NCBI GenBank assembly: GCA_902476295.1
Contig: CABSDC010000003.1
Span: 1 to 64,000, forward strand
Origin: SFTJ01 sp905210415
GTDB lineage: Bacteria > Bacteroidota > Bacteroidia > Bacteroidales > Muribaculaceae
Length of the DNA stretch: 64,000 nt
Direction: 5' to 3'
The notes beneath the pieces were generated by a model, which did not search any database, was not told the DNA's origin, and saw only the letters and a list, made by a program, of their open reading frames with translations. Every line of letters begins with the position of its first letter. Position 1 is the stretch's first letter. Of this stretch, positions 41,427 to 51,200 are shown piece by piece. A program made the position numbers and the translations under genes.

Positions 41427-41639
41427 TCACTCGCCACAGTGGCAGCAATGGCAGTCAGTGTTTGTACAGCGTTCGCCATCACTTTGGCACGAGTCGCACT
41501 GCTCTGTTGCCACCCCTGTGACGAGTTCTGTTTCTACAGCCGGCTTTTCAGGCTGAATAAGTTTTAACACCGTCAATATCACAACAAGCAGCACCACACT
41601 CAGCACGAGTCGGCGAATACGCATCTTTCTACTCAACAT
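41427..41639 (-). CDS. Small membrane-anchored cysteine-rich protein
   Basis: A 70-residue ORF: a short basic N terminus, one hydrophobic helix (LVLSVVLLVVILTVLKL), an acidic linker and then a tail with seven Cys and a His in 23 residues (CDSCQSDGERC, then TNTDCHCCHCGE). The Cys spacing suggests metal binding or a redox role. I do not recognise a family. It is downstream of a structured palindrome element and follows radC on the same strand. It could be a false ORF, but a signal anchor plus a Cys-dense tail is not expected by chance. Confidence 0.5.
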   Translation of the reverse strand: MLSRKMRIRRLVLSVVLLVVILTVLKLIQPEKPAVETELVTGVATEQCDSCQSDGERCTNTDCHCCHCGE

Positions 41640-41666
41640 ATCTATAATTCAATTTTTTACCTTTAT

Positions 41667-41849
41667 CCCAATTCGGTCATTAGGGCTTGAATGGATTTCG
41701 AAATTTTAGATGTGCAGATTTTGTTTGCTTTTTAATGAGTAATAGCAGGCTATTGCGAATTAAAAACAAGCAAAAGATGCCTTATAAAAACCGAAAGACT
41801 TCAAGCAGTAGAACAAATTTTACATTTACGGCCTAATGACCGATTTGGG
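41667..41849 (-). repeat. Long palindromic element, copy B
   Basis: Arms at 41667-41684 (CCCAATTCGGTCATTAGG) and 41832-41849 (CCTAATGACCGATTTGGG) are complementary at 17 of 18 positions, separated by 147 nt. A second copy with the same arms except for one covarying base pair is at 54893-54953. It fills the space between radC and the Cys-rich gene; no gene is seen in its interior. Confidence 0.75.
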
Positions 41850-41869
41850 TTTATCTTTTCTCTTCTGCA

Positions 41870-42589
41870 TCACAAGCGACCATTGTCAAGATAGCTATAG
41901 CAACGCCCCTGCGTGACAATTATATGATCGACAAGCATAATGTCAAGCAGCTTGCCAGCCTCAGCCACCTTCTGAGTGAGCATATCGTCCTGTCGACTCG
42001 GCGACGGATTGTTCGACGGGTGATTGTGCGCCAAGATTATGCTATCGGCGCAATTCTCTATCGCCAAGCGCATAATCATCTTCACATCGCCCACCGTAGC
42101 CGATAGGCCGCCATCGCTCACCACGCACTCCTTCACCACATGCTTAGCCCTGTCAAGCACAAGCAGCATCAGGCGCTCATGGTCGAGATGCGCCATCAAT
42201 CGTCGCAGCAACTTCTTTGCCACATCGCTATTGGTAATCGTGGGTTGCTCCACAAACTCTTCGTTTTCAAGCCTACGCCCCAACTCAAGTGCTGCCATAA
42301 TGTTGATAGCCTTCACCTCACCGATACCATTATAGCGCATCAAATCGGAGATGCGCAGTCGGGCAAGCTTATATAGCTTATCGTCGCTGTCGTGCAATAT
42401 GCGCCGACATAGATCCACCACCGACTCCCCCGGCTGACCGCTACCGATGAGCGTAGCGAGCAATTCGGCGTCGGTGAGCATAGCCACCCCCTTTTCCAGA
42501 GCCTTTTCGCGAGGCCGGTCTTGCTGCGGCATATTCTTTATTGCGCGCATAGGCTTCCCAGAGTCTTCCATAGCAGTAGGCTTATTCAT
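41870..42589 (-). CDS. radC: RadC/YsxA-family JAB-domain protein
   Basis: 239 residues. A helix-hairpin-helix part (LARLRISDLMRYNGIGEVKA) is followed by the MPN/JAB domain with the metal motif AHNHPSNNPSPSRQDDM. RadC proteins have no proven repair role; JAB-type hydrolase activity is suspected. The start overlaps the stop codon of the upstream glycosyltransferase gene as ATGA, so the two are translationally coupled. Confidence 0.93.
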   Translation of the reverse strand: MNKPTAMEDSGKPMRAIKNMPQQDRPREKALEKGVAMLTDAELLATLIGSGQPGESVVDLCRRILHDSDDKLYKLARLRISDLMRYNGIGEVKAINIMAALELGRRLENEEFVEQPTITNSDVAKKLLRRLMAHLDHERLMLLVLDRAKHVVKECVVSDGGLSATVGDVKMIMRLAIENCADSIILAHNHPSNNPSPSRQDDMLTQKVAEAGKLLDIMLVDHIIVTQGRCYSYLDNGRL

Positions 42590-43584
42590 TTACCCTTACG
42601 AATGGCAATTTCCTCATTTATGTCACGTCCGTGCCCAAGCACAATCTTCCAGACGAATGCCTTAATAAATCCTATGCCATAGCTGCCCAATTGCACGAAA
42701 CTGGTGATAATGGCAAGCGAAGCAATCTTCAAGCTCTTGGTGGAAATGAGCGCCGAAATCCACAGCATCACCACATAGAGCGCCAACGGCAATATTGCCC
42801 ACCACTGCCATAGCAGCGACAGCAGCACGAGCGTGGCCACTCCCAGCACAAACACAGCAGGCAAGCAATGCACAAGCTTCAACGAATCGGGATAGAGCAA
42901 CTTAAGCGTGATTCGCGACATGCCGAACACATAAGTCTGGCGCGAGAATTTCTTCAAATCCACCCGACGCTTATGATACACAAAAGCATCTCTGATAAGA
43001 CTTATCTCAAATCCGCCCTTGCGTATGCGCGTGCTCATGTCGATGTCCTCGCTGAACATCTCGCGGAATCCGCCCACTTTCTTCCACACTTGGCGCGAGT
43101 ATCCCATATTGAACGAGCGTGGCACAAACTTCTCCATCTGCACCTTACCACCGCGAATACCGCCAGTGGTGAGGAATGCCGTCATCGAGAAATTGATAGC
43201 CTTCTGCACGTCGGTAAACGAATCGTGCGCAGCATCCGGTCCGCCAAAACAAGGCACATAATGCTCTTCAAGGCGGGCGGTGAGCGTCTTGAAATAGTCG
43301 GCCGGTATCACACAGTCGCTATCGAAGAATATGAAGTACTCACCCTTAGCGCGCTCAATACCATAGTTGCGCGCTATGCTTCTTCCCTCATTGTCCTTGT
43401 AATGATATTGCACATCCACACGGCCGGCAAAACTCTCCACAATGTCTTTGCAAGGGTCAGAACTTCCGTCCTCCACTATTATCGCCTCAAAATTCCGCAA
43501 GCTTTGGCAAGCAAGGCTCTCCAGAAGGTCGCGCACCTCGTCACGCCTATTATACACTGGCACTATTACTGAAAAATATGGCAT
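42586..43584 (-). CDS. Family 2 glycosyltransferase with C-terminal membrane helices
   Basis: 332 residues. The GT-A domain starts with YFSVIVPVYNRRDEVRDLLES and shows the acidic motifs VEDGSSD and FFDSDCVIP (DxD), then SFNMGYSRQVWKKVGGF and EDIDMSTRIRKGGFE. Three hydrophobic helices follow (about 235-315), so it is attached to the inner membrane. It probably adds a sugar in a cell-surface glycan or lipid pathway; donor and acceptor are unknown. It is the first gene of a pair with radC. Confidence 0.9.
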   Translation of the reverse strand: MPYFSVIVPVYNRRDEVRDLLESLACQSLRNFEAIIVEDGSSDPCKDIVESFAGRVDVQYHYKDNEGRSIARNYGIERAKGEYFIFFDSDCVIPADYFKTLTARLEEHYVPCFGGPDAAHDSFTDVQKAINFSMTAFLTTGGIRGGKVQMEKFVPRSFNMGYSRQVWKKVGGFREMFSEDIDMSTRIRKGGFEISLIRDAFVYHKRRVDLKKFSRQTYVFGMSRITLKLLYPDSLKLVHCLPAVFVLGVATLVLLSLLWQWWAILPLALYVVMLWISALISTKSLKIASLAIITSFVQLGSYGIGFIKAFVWKIVLGHGRDINEEIAIRKGK

Positions 43585-43611
43585 ATTATCGTTGTTTCGT
43601 TTCTTATTCTA

Positions 43612-43619
43612 CAAAAATA
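43612..43619 (-). promoter_or_regulatory. -7 box before the glycosyltransferase gene
   Basis: Minus strand TATTTTTG fits TAnnTTTG, 27 nt before the ATG at 43584. No clear -33 box. Confidence 0.4.
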
Positions 43620-43736
43620 ATAAAAAGAGATTGATATACGCACTTTTTTCGCCATCAACATCACCACGACTATTAAATATTCTTAACATATACACTTTTA
43701 TAAGCATCATCGACAACAATTCAATAAAAAATATTG

Positions 43737-43744
43737 TAATTTAG
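43737..43744 (+). promoter_or_regulatory. -7-like box next to the cardiolipin synthase start codon
   Basis: TAATTTAG, one base off TAnnTTTG, ends 2 nt before the first ATG (43747) and 14 nt before the second (43759). It favours the second ATG, or a leaderless message. Confidence 0.35.
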
Positions 43745-43746
43745 CA

Positions 43747-45249
43747 ATGACACATATTATGTCAGCGATATCAAAGTTTTATCCACCCATGTTGAATACC
43801 ATATTACTCGCAATATCGTTTATCGAATGGATCTATATCCTTATCACAGTAGCATATTTTTGCACCGTGATGAGCATTATATGGGTGGTAATCTCCGAAA
43901 ACAGAAATCCCGTGCGCTCGCTTGCCTGGATTACCGTGCTGCTTATGGCTCCGGTGATAGGCATTGTGCTATATATGTTCTTCGGGCGCTCGCTCAAAAG
44001 CAAAATCCTCTCAAACCAGCGCAGAAGGCGCATAACAGCGCAGGAACTGAAGGCTTATATGGTAGACGTTGACCGCCTTGGCTTCACAGAGAACACGCAG
44101 CAAAGCATTCGCCTTGCCCACACTATGTGCCAAGCCTATTATTTCTCTGGCAACAAAGTTGACATCTTCACAAACGGCAAGGAAAAGTTTGAGGCTCTCC
44201 GCGCCGACTTGCTCGCTGCCAAGAATTATATCAATATGCAATACTACATCTTCGAAGATGACACCATAGGCAACGAGATTCGCGACATTCTCATCGCTAA
44301 GGCACGCCAAGGCGTGAAGGTGAGAGTGATCTACGACGGCGTTGGCTCTTTCAACGTAAGCAAGAGTTTCATCAAGCCGATGCTCGATGCCGGAGTGGAG
44401 GCCTACCCATTTATGCGCATCACCTTCCCAAAATTTGCGCAACGTGTCAATTGGCGCAACCACCGCAAAATAATGGTTATCGACGGCAAATATGGCTACA
44501 TTGGCGGCATGAACATTGCCGACCGATATATTGATGGCTGCAATTGGGGCACCAAGCATGTGTGGCGCGACACGCACCTGCGCATCAGCGGCCCCGCAGT
44601 GAAGGCTTTTCAACACTCGTTTGCCCTCGACTGGAGCTTCATGAAGAAAGGCATCCTCACCGACCCTATCGCCACCGACTGCGACAACGAGGCCGATGCC
44701 GATGCCGGCATGCAACTTGTCACCAGCGGACCAATGAGCGAATGGAACAATATCGCACTAATGATGCTCAATGCCATCAGCAACGCCAAGCATTGCATCT
44801 ATCTGCAGACTCCGTATTTTCTGCCTACAGAATCGTTATTGAAAGCATTGCAAACCGCCGCACTCAGCGGTGTGGACGTGCGCATCATGATACCACGCGA
44901 GAGCGACTCGGCAATGTTGCGCCTTGCATCCTACTCCTACATCAACGAGTGCCTAAAGGCAAGAATCAAATTCTTCCTCTACGATGCCGGAATGCTCCAT
45001 GCCAAAACGCTCGTGATTGACAACGAAATCAGCAGCGTGGGATCGACCAACTTTGATTTCCGCAGCTTCGAACACAACTTTGAGGGCAACGTGTTTATCT
45101 ACGACACGGCTGCCAACAAACGCCTGAAGGAGATTTTCATCGACGACCTCAAGGAATGCACGCCATGCGACCATAAGACATGGTCGAGACGACCGAAATC
45201 ACGCCGTATGCTCGAGTCGCTCACCCGACTGCTTAGCCCAGTGCTATAG
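43747..45249 (+). CDS. cls: Cardiolipin synthase
   Basis: 500 residues (496 from the second ATG at 43759). Two N-terminal TM helices (LLAISFIEWIYILITVAYF and AWITVLLMAPVIGIVLYMFF) are followed by two phospholipase D domains with HKD motifs, HRKIMVIDGKYGYIGGMN and HAKTLVIDNEISSVGSTNFD. It condenses phosphatidylglycerol, or PG with another donor, to cardiolipin at the inner membrane. Full length for bacterial Cls. Divergent from the glycosyltransferase gene. Confidence 0.93.
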   Translation: MTHIMSAISKFYPPMLNTILLAISFIEWIYILITVAYFCTVMSIIWVVISENRNPVRSLAWITVLLMAPVIGIVLYMFFGRSLKSKILSNQRRRRITAQELKAYMVDVDRLGFTENTQQSIRLAHTMCQAYYFSGNKVDIFTNGKEKFEALRADLLAAKNYINMQYYIFEDDTIGNEIRDILIAKARQGVKVRVIYDGVGSFNVSKSFIKPMLDAGVEAYPFMRITFPKFAQRVNWRNHRKIMVIDGKYGYIGGMNIADRYIDGCNWGTKHVWRDTHLRISGPAVKAFQHSFALDWSFMKKGILTDPIATDCDNEADADAGMQLVTSGPMSEWNNIALMMLNAISNAKHCIYLQTPYFLPTESLLKALQTAALSGVDVRIMIPRESDSAMLRLASYSYINECLKARIKFFLYDAGMLHAKTLVIDNEISSVGSTNFDFRSFEHNFEGNVFIYDTAANKRLKEIFIDDLKECTPCDHKTWSRRPKSRRMLESLTRLLSPVL

Positions 45250-45284
45250 CCCGCCATGCTTACGATTGTTTGCCAATTATTCCT

Positions 45285-45292
45285 TACCTTTG
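45285..45292 (+). promoter_or_regulatory. -7 box before ispE
   Basis: TACCTTTG matches TAnnTTTG, 23 nt before the ispE ATG. No strong -33 box is seen. Confidence 0.5.
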
Positions 45293-45315
45293 CATAAAAC
45301 TCAATTACTCCTGAT

Positions 45316-46140
45316 ATGATACGATTTCCAAACGCAAAAATCAACCTCGGACTCAACATAGTTAACCGTCGCCCCGACGGCTACCACGATATAGAGACAG
45401 TATTCTACCCAATCACCCTCGAAGACTCTATCGAGATAGTGCTTGCGCAAGATGGCGCACCAACCACGCTGTCGTGCTACGGCCGACACGTGGATTGCCC
45501 TATGGAGAAAAATCTTGTCACCAAAGCATTCCGCCTACTTCAGCGCGAATTCAATCTGCCCGAAGTGGAAATGCACCTACTCAAGCACATCCCCGACGGA
45601 GCTGGTCTGGGAGGCGGCAGCAGCGATGCCTCAAGCGCCCTTATCATCCTCAACGATATGTTTCACCTTGGTCTCACCGATGAGCAACTGGCCGAACGTG
45701 CCGCCACTCTCGGTGCCGACTGCGCATTCTTTATCTACAATAAGCCTGTGATGGCTACAGGCATCGGCAATGTGTTCTCGCCAATCAACGTAGACCTCAG
45801 CGGATACCACCTGCTGCTGGTGAAGCCCGACGTAGCCGTGCCCACCGCGCAAGCCTACGCCAAAGTGGTGCCAACGAAGCCCGAAACGCCTATCATCGAG
45901 ATATTGTGCAAGCCTATCGCCGAGTGGCGCGACAATCTCGTCAACGACTTTGAGCAAAGCGTGTTTGCACAACACCCAATACTTAGCGACATCAAAAATC
46001 AAATCTACGCATCTGGTGCCATCTACGCATCGATGAGCGGCTCTGGCTCCTCGCTATTCGGCATTTTCAGCGATGCCAATATGACAGACGAAGCACTCAA
46101 GCAATTCTCTCATTACGATGCCTACAATATTAAATTATAA
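45316..46140 (+). CDS. ispE: 4-diphosphocytidyl-2-C-methyl-D-erythritol kinase
   Basis: 274 residues, GHMP kinase fold. It has FPNAKINLGLNIVNRRPDGYHDIETVFYP at the N terminus (in part PDGYHDIETVF), the ATP loop DGAGLGGGSSDASSAL and the C-terminal SMSGSGSSLFGIF. It catalyses the ATP-dependent fourth step of the non-mevalonate isoprenoid pathway. Complete. Confidence 0.96.
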   Translation: MIRFPNAKINLGLNIVNRRPDGYHDIETVFYPITLEDSIEIVLAQDGAPTTLSCYGRHVDCPMEKNLVTKAFRLLQREFNLPEVEMHLLKHIPDGAGLGGGSSDASSALIILNDMFHLGLTDEQLAERAATLGADCAFFIYNKPVMATGIGNVFSPINVDLSGYHLLLVKPDVAVPTAQAYAKVVPTKPETPIIEILCKPIAEWRDNLVNDFEQSVFAQHPILSDIKNQIYASGAIYASMSGSGSSLFGIFSDANMTDEALKQFSHYDAYNIKL

Positions 46141-46145
46141 TATTT

Positions 46146-46178
46146 TTTGTGAATATATGCAGTTTGGCAGAATCTTTG
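46146..46178 (+). promoter_or_regulatory. Candidate promoter of grpE-dnaJ
   Basis: TTTG (46146-46149), 21 nt, AATCTTTG (46171-46178), one base off consensus. The leader to the grpE ATG is about 40 nt. Confidence 0.5.
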
Positions 46179-46221
46179 TTGTAACATTTTTTAATAATAA
46201 AAATAAACAACAAACGATATT

Positions 46222-46830
46222 ATGTCAAAAAATAAAAAACATAACGAAGATACAGACGAACAAAAGATAAACAACACTCAAGAGACTGAAAACGCTGCAG
46301 AAGAAACCACTAAACAGGCTGAGGCTAACGAGGCTAACGAAGCTACCGAAAAAGAGGAAGCTAAAGAGCCTACGCCAGAAGAAACTATTGCCGACCTCAA
46401 CAAACAACTCGAAGAGTCGAAGAAGGAATACCTCTTCCTCATGGCTGAGTTTGACAACTTCCGCAAGCGCACTCTTCGCGAAAAGGCAGAACTTATTCGC
46501 AACGGAGCCGAAAAAGCATTGGGCGACATCCTCCCTATTGTCGACGACTTTGAACGCGCTGTAAAAGCCAACGAAAAAGCCGACGACATCAACGCTGTGA
46601 AAGAAGGTTTCGGCTTGATTTACAATAAATTCATCAAATATCTTGAGAAAAACCAAGTGAAGGCTATGGAATCAACTGGCAACGACTTTGATACCGAACT
46701 TCACGAGGCTGTCACCACATTCCCTGTCGACGACGAGGCTAAGAAAGGCAAAGTGATTGATACTGTACTCACTGGCTACACCATCAACGACAAGGTTTTG
46801 CGTCACGCTAAAGTGGTGGTAGGTCAATAA
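46222..46830 (+). CDS. grpE: Nucleotide exchange factor GrpE
   Basis: 202 residues. An acidic, Glu/Ala/Thr-rich N-terminal tail of about 60 residues is likely disordered. It is followed by the long dimerising helix and the GrpE core with EYLFLMAEFDNFRKRTLREK and the C-terminal beta-domain motif (VIDTVLTGYTINDKVLRHAKV). It releases ADP from DnaK. dnaJ follows 29 nt downstream, forming a co-chaperone operon. Confidence 0.96.
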   Translation: MSKNKKHNEDTDEQKINNTQETENAAEETTKQAEANEANEATEKEEAKEPTPEETIADLNKQLEESKKEYLFLMAEFDNFRKRTLREKAELIRNGAEKALGDILPIVDDFERAVKANEKADDINAVKEGFGLIYNKFIKYLEKNQVKAMESTGNDFDTELHEAVTTFPVDDEAKKGKVIDTVLTGYTINDKVLRHAKVVVGQ

Positions 46831-46859
46831 TTCATTATTTGATGTAAATACGCATTGAT

Positions 46860-48038
46860 ATGGCAGAAAAAAGAGATTATTATGAAGTGCTTGGCGTAAG
46901 CAAAAACGCCACTGACGACGAATTGAAGAAAGCCTACCGCAAGGTGGCTATGAAATATCACCCTGACCGACAAACTGATAAAAGCGACGCCGAGAAGAAG
47001 GAAGCCGAAGAGAAATTCAAGGAGGCTGCCGAAGCTTATAGTGTGCTTAGCGATAAGGACAAACGCGCTCGCTACGACCAGTTTGGTCACGCAGGCATGA
47101 GCGGAGCCGGCGCTGGAGGTTTCGGTGGCGGATTTACCGACATCAACGACATTTTCTCGCACTTTGGCGACATCTTCGGTGGCGCCGGAGGATTTGGCGG
47201 CTTCAGCAGTTTTGGTGGCGCTCGCGGCGGCAGCCGTGGTCGTAAAGTAAACCGTGGCACCGACCTTCGCGTGCGCGTTCGTGTCAACCTTAAAGAGGTG
47301 GCTCACGGCGTGGAGAAGAAACTCAAAATACCAAGAATGGTGGCTTGCCCCGACTGTAAAGGCACTGGCGCTAAAAACGGCACTGAATTCACTACTTGTT
47401 CTCATTGCCACGGCACCGGTGTAATCACCAAGGTGCAACAAACATTCCTCGGCGCTATGCAGACACAAACCACCTGTCCTAACTGTAAAGGCGAGGGCAA
47501 AATCATCAAAGAGAAATGCCCATCGTGCGGCGGCGTAGGTCTTGAACGCAAAGACCAAGTGGTGAGCGTAAACATCCCAGCCGGTGTAGCCGACGGCATG
47601 ATGCTGAGAATGCAAGGATATGGCAACGATGCTCGCGGTGGTGGCATCCCTGGCGACTTGATTATCCAAATTGAAGAAGAACCAGATAAGGAATTGCAAC
47701 GCGATGGCGAAGACTTGATCTACAACCTTATGCTCGACTTCCCTACCGCTGTGTTTGGCGGAAAGGTAGAAGTGCCTACCGTTGATGGCAGAGTGCGCGT
47801 CACCATCGAGCCGGGCACACAACCTGGCAAGGTGCTGCGTCTGCGCAGCAAGGGTCTTCCTTCACCTAACGGATATGGCAACGGCGATATGCTTATAAAC
47901 ATCATGGTGTATGTGCCTGAGCATCTTAATAACGACGAACGTCGCGCTATAGAATCGCTCCGTGACTCTGAAAACATCAAACCATCAGAATCTACCAAGC
48001 AACGTCTATTCGACCGTCTCCGTCACATTTTTGACTAA
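46860..48038 (+). CDS. dnaJ: Chaperone protein DnaJ
   Basis: 392 residues, class A J-protein. The J domain has the HPD motif in MKYHPDRQTDK, followed by a Gly/Phe-rich linker (about 75-125), four CxxCxGxG-type zinc motifs (CPDCKGTGA, CSHCHGTGV, CPNCKGEGK, CPSCGGVGL) and the C-terminal substrate-binding domains. It works with DnaK and the adjacent GrpE. Confidence 0.97.
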   Translation: MAEKRDYYEVLGVSKNATDDELKKAYRKVAMKYHPDRQTDKSDAEKKEAEEKFKEAAEAYSVLSDKDKRARYDQFGHAGMSGAGAGGFGGGFTDINDIFSHFGDIFGGAGGFGGFSSFGGARGGSRGRKVNRGTDLRVRVRVNLKEVAHGVEKKLKIPRMVACPDCKGTGAKNGTEFTTCSHCHGTGVITKVQQTFLGAMQTQTTCPNCKGEGKIIKEKCPSCGGVGLERKDQVVSVNIPAGVADGMMLRMQGYGNDARGGGIPGDLIIQIEEEPDKELQRDGEDLIYNLMLDFPTAVFGGKVEVPTVDGRVRVTIEPGTQPGKVLRLRSKGLPSPNGYGNGDMLINIMVYVPEHLNNDERRAIESLRDSENIKPSESTKQRLFDRLRHIFD

Positions 48039-48067
48039 CAAAACGAAAATCTTTTCATAAAAGTTTA

Positions 48068-48106
48068 GGGGCTTTGGCCGGAAAATCCGACCAAAGCCCC
48101 TTTTTT
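48068..48106 (+). terminator. Terminator of grpE-dnaJ
   Basis: GGGGCTTTGG (48068-48077) pairs perfectly with CCAAAGCCCC (48091-48100), with an inner CGGA/TCCG stem, then six T. Confidence 0.93.
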
Positions 48107-48128
48107 CGGCTGTGACATAAAAGTTGAC

Positions 48129-48167
48129 AAAAAAGGATGCCGCAGACTTTGGCGTCATACGGCATCC
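48129..48167 (-). terminator. Terminator of the large T9SS-cargo gene
   Basis: On the minus strand GGATGCCG and CGGCATCC pair perfectly (8 bp) across a 17-nt loop and are followed by six T. It starts about 60 nt after the stop codon at 48226. Confidence 0.88.
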
Positions 48168-48225
48168 CTCATCAGCAACGACTGCCACAATGAGCAGCAA
48201 TCAGTTGCATCGTATACTTAAGTTA

Positions 48226-51200
48226 TTACATCTTCACGAATTGCTTCTTAACAACTCCGTTTGCAGTGTTCACTTGCACCACATATACGCCGCTTGCAAG
48301 GTCGCTCACGTCGATTGTGCCGTCTTCCAATTGATAGTTGCCCACCATTTGTCCGCTTACCGAGTAAACCACAACATTTGCACTTGTAGCACCATCAATG
48401 TGAAGAACGTCAACTGTAGGCACAGGATAGATGTTCACTCCGCCCATTTCCACGTCCTTAATGCCTGATGGCTTAGAAGCGCCAAGATTGTCGAATGCCA
48501 CGTAGCTTGGCACGCCTGATTGGCTTGCAGCCACACTCACATTAATCTTAGTGACAGCGCCGAGTGTGCTAAGGTCAACCCACTTCCAATCCTTCACGAT
48601 GTAGTGGTCAGCCTCAGTTTCCGATCTGTAGTCAGCAAGATAATATTCAACTGTCTTAGTGGCGTTGTTTGCGTCGAAGCCTGTGAATACCACCTTGTAG
48701 TAGTCACCTGTCTTGAATGCCTTGGTGTAGCCATCACCCTTCTCCATGCTGCTAACAGCATATGGAGTGTTGGTAACATACACACCGCTGATGATTTCGC
48801 CATCAACGTTGTTGGTCACTTCAATTCTTGGAGTTACGCCATAGTATTCGCCCATGTAGTATGACACTGCATAGCCGTCGCTGCCATCTACGCCACCACC
48901 CACGATATTGCGATATTGATCGCTAAGCGCGGTGAATGTGTTTTGCTTGCTGTTGGCATATGCAAAGCCACTCCATGAATCCCAAGAAGTATTCTTGTTG
49001 TTGATAAATGCAAACGAACCGCTATAGAAGGTGTTGTCGCCATCACCGTCGCCGTTCCAATAAGATTCGGTGTTCAAATAGTTGTCGTCGAATGTTGCAT
49101 TCACCATAGCGCCAGAAACGTATACTGCAGTCTTAGCCTTGAGCCATTGTCCATCCTTGCTTGTAACCTTAACGGTATACTGGCTTGTGTGTGATGGAGT
49201 GACAGTGAGCTTAGCGTCTGTGCCAATCACCTCGTTCATCTGGTTGCGCCACTCATAAGTGTAAGGAGCGTCGCCGCCATCTACAGTTGGTTCGATTGTG
49301 CAGCTTGCGCCAGCATCAATCATGTCATATATGCTTGTCAATTCAAGCGTAAGAGCAGGAATATCGCGAGCAGTAGTGATTTCTGCAGATGCCACTACAG
49401 CCGATTGCACATCGAGTGCACTTACCACCATGAAGTATGCCTTATAAGCAGTGCTTTCGGTGAGCGAATTGAATGTAGAAGACACCTCGGTGTTTTCAGT
49501 GCATTCCACAGCCTTCACTGCGAGCAATTCTTCTGCTGTAGGAGCAGCCTCTTCGCTCTTGACAAGTTTAGCGTAAAGTTTGCCACCAACGGTCCACTTA
49601 GTCTTAACATTGATAGATTCCTTAGTTACCAAGCCAGCCACTGGATAGCCCTCAACAATCTCAGGTGTTTCCACCTTGATTTCCTCAAATTCATAAGCAC
49701 CGATTGTTGGAGCAGTAGTGCTACGTGCCTTGCCTCTAAAGTCTACTGTGACATCGGCCATTGGTTGAGCCTTCTGCATATTGCCGGCAGAATTGAGACG
49801 TAGGTCGGTTTCACTCAAGAAATCAGCCTTCTCAACGAAACTTGTAGCATCGCCTGTGAGCGTAACATATTCCTCAAGATTAGCAGCCATATCCTTAACG
49901 AGAGCGCCCGATGCGAAGTAATATGCATTGTTTTTGAATGTGATACCCTTCACATAGTCTTTTTCGTTGAAATACAACGCACCCTTACCGCTATTGCAAT
50001 CGCTTTGCAACAAGTTGTTTGCAATAGTCACGTTTGTGAGATCCAAATACTTCGCAGAACCACCGATAAAGAATGCATATCCAGCGTTACCACTCACTCT
50101 CGCCGTGTTGTAAAGAAGCTTGATGTTCTTACATTCCACAGAGATGTAGAGCGCCGAAGTCATATCGGTTGGAGAACTTACAATAGATATCACATTGTTG
50201 TATACCATTGCTGGCTCAGCCTGGGTGCCGAAGCATTCACGCAAATAAATGCCATTGCTATAGTATGGTTGGCTATTGTAGACATAATTGTTCTTAACGA
50301 TAAACTTGCCTACACAACGATACAAGTCAAAACCTGCATAGCTTGTCTTTTCGGTCTTGGTAGAAATCACGCGGTTGCCTTCGATAAGAGCATCGGCCTC
50401 AGAAACCACATACACACCCTTAGAACCAGCGTCGGTGATAGTGTTGTTTCTCACTACCAATCCACGCTCTTTTGTGAGCGAAACAAAGTTGGTTCCGCCC
50501 AAATAAAGTGCTATATATCCACCCTCAAGCGAGCAGTCTTCGATGGTCATATAGTCGTTGTTCTTGCCTTCTTCATTGATTGATTCAGCCTGAACAAGGT
50601 TGATGCCCTTATAACCTGTCTTCACGGTTTCGGCCTTCACCACGCAGTTCTTCAAAGTGAAGTGACGGCTTTGATTGTAGACTTGCATTGCCATTGGATA
50701 AGACTGGCTTTCTGGGATAAGGCTAAGAGCCTCTACGGTTACATATGGAGTGTTTTCCACAGCAAACATACCCAATTTGTGAACACCATAAGCAGGTTCG
50801 CTATAGCCACCACCTGTGATGATCACACCATCGCGGTTGCCAGACTTCGAAACGAACTTGATAGGATGTTCTTCGCTTGTGCCTTCAACGTTCTTCACAT
50901 AGATGTTTTCTCTGTATGTGCCATCTTCAATCTTAAATGTCACAGCACCTTCCACGCCGTCGCCAAGAGCAGCCACAGCCTGTTCAAATGTAGCATAGTC
51001 GGCATCAGATGAAGCACCGATAGTATATTCACCCTTGAAACCTTGCTTGATTGTGCGAGAAGCAGCTTCTGAAGTAATCTTTTCAGCTTCTACCTCAGCA
51101 CCATTCACGGTGAGCGATACGAGTTTCGCAACCACCACGTTGCCAGCGGCAGCGTCGGCCTTCAAGTCAACAGCAAACCAGAAGAAGTTGTCGCCAATAT

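Noticed and set aside
46824..47822. 332-codon minus-strand frame opposite dnaJ
   Set aside because: The opposite strand encodes an unmistakable DnaJ; the composition is a mirror of the Gly-rich linker and zinc motifs.
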